A DNA stretch of 6,748 nt from an uncultured Haloferula sp. (GTDB lineage: Bacteria; Verrucomicrobiota; Verrucomicrobiae; Verrucomicrobiales; Akkermansiaceae), in assembly GCA_946481625.1 (NCBI GenBank), contig CAMLOZ010000199.1:1-6748 (forward strand), in the 5' to 3' direction. The translations under genes and the position numbers were made by a program. The notes beneath the pieces are model-generated. The model made no database searches, was not told the origin of the DNA, and saw only the letters and a program-made list of their open reading frames with translations. Below, piece after piece: positions 5,116 to 6,748 of the stretch. How positions within the stretch are numbered: position 1 is the stretch's first letter; every line of letters begins with the position of its first letter.

Positions 5116-6251
5116 GCGGGCCCGAACGGGAACTCGGGAAACTGGCCTCGGCCGGGCTTCTGCGCACGCTCCGCCCCTTGGATTCCGGCGCGGGACCGAG
5201 GGTGGTCCGCGAAGGCCGCGAGCTTTGGAACTTCGCCTCGAACGACTACCTCGGCTTCGCCTCCCATCCGCAGATCGCGGAAGCCTTCATTGACGGCATA
5301 AGGCGCTACGGCGCGGGTGCCGCGGCCGCGCGATTGGTGTGCGGCACGCTACCGCCTCACCGCGATCTCGAGGAGGCCCTGGCTGCGGCAAAGGGCTGCG
5401 AAGCGGCGCTGGCCTTTCCCTCGGGATTCGCCACTGCGGCGGGAAGCCTGCCCGCCTTGGCCGGCAAGGACGACGTGCTGGTATTGGACAAGCTCTGTCA
5501 TGCATCGCTGATCGATGGCGCACGTCTCTCCGGGGCGACGATCCGCGTGTTTCCCCACAACGATGCCGCGAAGCTGGAGCGTCTGTTAGATGGAATCCGG
5601 CGCAAGAATGTCAGGTCGCGGGTGATCGTGGTGACCGAATCGGTCTTCTCGATGGATGGCGATGTCTGCCCCTTGAGAGAGATCGTGGAGATCAAGGAGC
5701 GCCACGGGGCCATGCTGTTCCTTGACGAGGCCCATGCCTTCGGCGTGCTGGGACCCCATGGGATGGGCCTTGCGGAAGCACTCGCACTGCAAGACCGGGT
5801 CGAGTTCCAGATGGGCACGCTGAGCAAGGCGGCCGGGTTGTCAGGCGGTTATCTCGCCACCTCCACCGCATGGCGCGACCTGCTGGTGAATCGTGCGCGC
5901 TCTTTCATTTACACGACCGCGCCGCCCCCCGCTCTCGCCCATGCGGGAATCGTGGCGCTCCATCTGATTCGCTCGGAGGAAGGTGCCGCGTTGCGCGAAA
6001 AACTCGCCACCAACATCGGTGCCTTCCGTCCCGGTCACGGCTCCGCGGTGGTGCCGGTGGTGATCGGGGACAACGACGCCGCCCTGCAAGCGGCCCGCGA
6101 CATCGGGGACTCCGGATTCCTTGTCCCCGCGATCCGCTATCCCACGGTACCGCGCGGATCGGCGCGGCTGAGGATCTCCCTCTCCGCCGCCCATCCGCCG
6201 GAGATAGTCCGGGAACTGAAACACGCTATCGGCAGCTTCGGGGACTCCTGA
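5112..6251 (+). CDS. bioF: 8-amino-7-oxononanoate synthase (BioF)
   Basis: This 379-residue PLP enzyme is of the alpha-oxoamine synthase family (E. coli BioF 384). BioF condenses pimeloyl-ACP or pimeloyl-CoA with L-alanine to make 8-amino-7-oxononanoate, the first committed step in building the biotin rings. Seen are NFASNDYLGFASHP (40-53), cofactor-stacking His130 in LCHASLIDGARLSGA, Asp205 and His208 in LDEAHAFGVLG, and the PLP lysine Lys239 in GTLSKAAGLSGGY. The C-terminal stretch YPTVPRGSARLRISLSAAH (343-361) is the BioF-type signature and argues against the glycine and serine acyltransferase relatives. One consensus Pro there is Tyr. The ATG at 5112 overlaps the carboxypeptidase stop by four bases, suggesting translational coupling. 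The frame is open further upstream but only inside the carboxypeptidase gene. No other biotin genes are adjacent. Confidence 0.9.
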   Translation: MSGPERELGKLASAGLLRTLRPLDSGAGPRVVREGRELWNFASNDYLGFASHPQIAEAFIDGIRRYGAGAAAARLVCGTLPPHRDLEEALAAAKGCEAALAFPSGFATAAGSLPALAGKDDVLVLDKLCHASLIDGARLSGATIRVFPHNDAAKLERLLDGIRRKNVRSRVIVVTESVFSMDGDVCPLREIVEIKERHGAMLFLDEAHAFGVLGPHGMGLAEALALQDRVEFQMGTLSKAAGLSGGYLATSTAWRDLLVNRARSFIYTTAPPPALAHAGIVALHLIRSEEGAALREKLATNIGAFRPGHGSAVVPVVIGDNDAALQAARDIGDSGFLVPAIRYPTVPRGSARLRISLSAAHPPEIVRELKHAIGSFGDS

Positions 6252-6382
6252 GGGCAGGCATGCGGAATCGGCAGGACGGACGTTCTGCGAAGATCCCGTG
6301 AAGATCCCCGCAGCTTGCCTCCCCGAATGTCATTCCCAGAGTGACGGCATTGTCCCCCGATGCTCCTAATCTCCGCGGCCGG
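6252..6382. other. Convergent intergenic spacer between bioF and the EEP-family gene
   Basis: This spacer contains a direct repeat GAAGATCCC twice close together near 6289-6308, bracketed by CTGCG/CGCAG, and a short CTAATC/GGTTAG hairpin that overlaps the stop of the leftward gene. None has a U-tract or a long stem, so I do not call a terminator. No further gene is seen. Confidence 0.4.
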
Positions 6383-6748
6383 TTAGTTCGCGGTCCTCAC
6401 CGCCACTACCAACGGCCGGTGATCCGAGGCAAGCGCCTCGGGAAGCACCTTCGCCGGTTCCACCGCCGTCAAGCCGCGGAGAAAGATATGGTCGATCTCC
6501 GACTCGGGTTGAGAGGCGGGGCAGGTAAGTGCCGGTTCCGATTTCGCCACCGCACTCCATGGAGCGCGAAGCGATAGCAAGGTTGCCGAGCCGGGGATGT
6601 CGTTGAAATCTCCCGCCAGGATCATCGGCTCGTGCCGGTTCTCCAGAACCTTCGCCAGCGTCTCCGCTTGCTTCAGACGCCGGGCAGCCTGCCTGTGGTC
6701 GAGGTGGACCGTAATCATGCGCAGCGGCTTGCCGTTGACCTTCACCTC
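6383..6748 (-). CDS. Endonuclease/exonuclease/phosphatase-family hydrolase, C-terminal part (runs off right edge)
   Basis: The last 122 codons of a leftward gene are present; the N-terminal half lies beyond the window. Motifs of the metal-dependent EEP fold are clear: TVHLDH, with the His in the usual catalytic context; LAGDFNDIPGS, holding the Asp and Asn that coordinate metal and phosphate; SEIDHIFLRG; and the final SDHRPLVVAV with the catalytic Asp-His pair. Members cut DNA, RNA, phosphoinositides or other phosphodiesters, so the substrate cannot be assigned from this fragment. A GTG codon at 6745 could be read as a start, but it lies inside the conserved core, so it is an internal valine. 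The stop is TAA at 6385-6383. The gene converges on bioF across 131 bp. Confidence 0.88.
   Translation of the reverse strand, partial: EVKVNGKPLRMITVHLDHRQAARRLKQAETLAKVLENRHEPMILAGDFNDIPGSATLLSLRAPWSAVAKSEPALTCPASQPESEIDHIFLRGLTAVEPAKVLPEALASDHRPLVVAVRTAN

Noticed and set aside
6282..6315. Terminator for bioF based on CTGCG/CGCAG and the repeated GAAGATCCC
   Set aside because: The stem is only 5 bp with a loop near 19 nt and no U-tract; not convincing.
1..6748. Mobile element, phage, toxin-antitoxin, CRISPR or defence system
   Set aside because: No transposase, integrase, terminal repeats, spaced direct repeats or paired small genes were seen. Gene content is chromosomal and base composition looks even across the window.

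Overview
The window reads as ordinary chromosomal DNA from a GC-rich member of the Verrucomicrobiota, possibly near Luteolibacter/Verrucomicrobiaceae; the genus is a guess from general protein flavour. The best lineage marker is the palindrome TGTTC-N4-GAACA directly upstream of lexA. That is the LexA-binding motif described for Verrucomicrobia, and it differs from the E. coli (CTGT-N8-ACAG) and Bacillus (GAAC-N4-GTTC) types. I see no mobile element, CRISPR array, tRNA or rRNA.

Layout. Positions 1-2576 hold a leftward run of three close genes: trmO (tRNA t6A37 N6-methyltransferase, GTG start), an ankyrin-repeat lipoprotein with an unassigned C-terminal beta-rich region, and the start of a tandem-ACT-domain protein that runs off the left edge. 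Gaps are 24 and 13 bp. A divergent 84-bp spacer leads to a rightward NlpC/P60-type cysteine peptidase with an export signal (2661-3389). It converges on lexA (3481-4095, leftward), with a strong 14-bp-stem hairpin between them. From the lexA upstream region, which carries the LexA box and an extra half-site, a rightward pair starts: a lipoprotein D-Ala-D-Ala carboxypeptidase-like protein (4210-5115) and bioF (5112-6251), overlapping by ATGA. A convergent endonuclease/exonuclease/phosphatase-family gene is cut by the right edge (6383-6748).

How the genes relate. No single pathway links them. Two are probable envelope peptidoglycan hydrolases (NlpC/P60 and DD-carboxypeptidase). One is the SOS repressor, probably autoregulated. 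One makes the biotin precursor 8-amino-7-oxononanoate, and one modifies tRNA. The least explained gene is the 500-residue ankyrin lipoprotein.

No gene here shows a clear Shine-Dalgarno sequence. Two genes (ankyrin lipoprotein and carboxypeptidase) have sigma70-like hexamers with a 17-bp spacer and a -10 ending exactly 7 nt before the ATG, which would give nearly leaderless mRNAs. I found no clear undescribed multi-gene system. The points most worth checking are the leaderless promoter layout, the LexA operator with a third half-site, the ankyrin lipoprotein architecture and the insertion in the NlpC/P60 protein.
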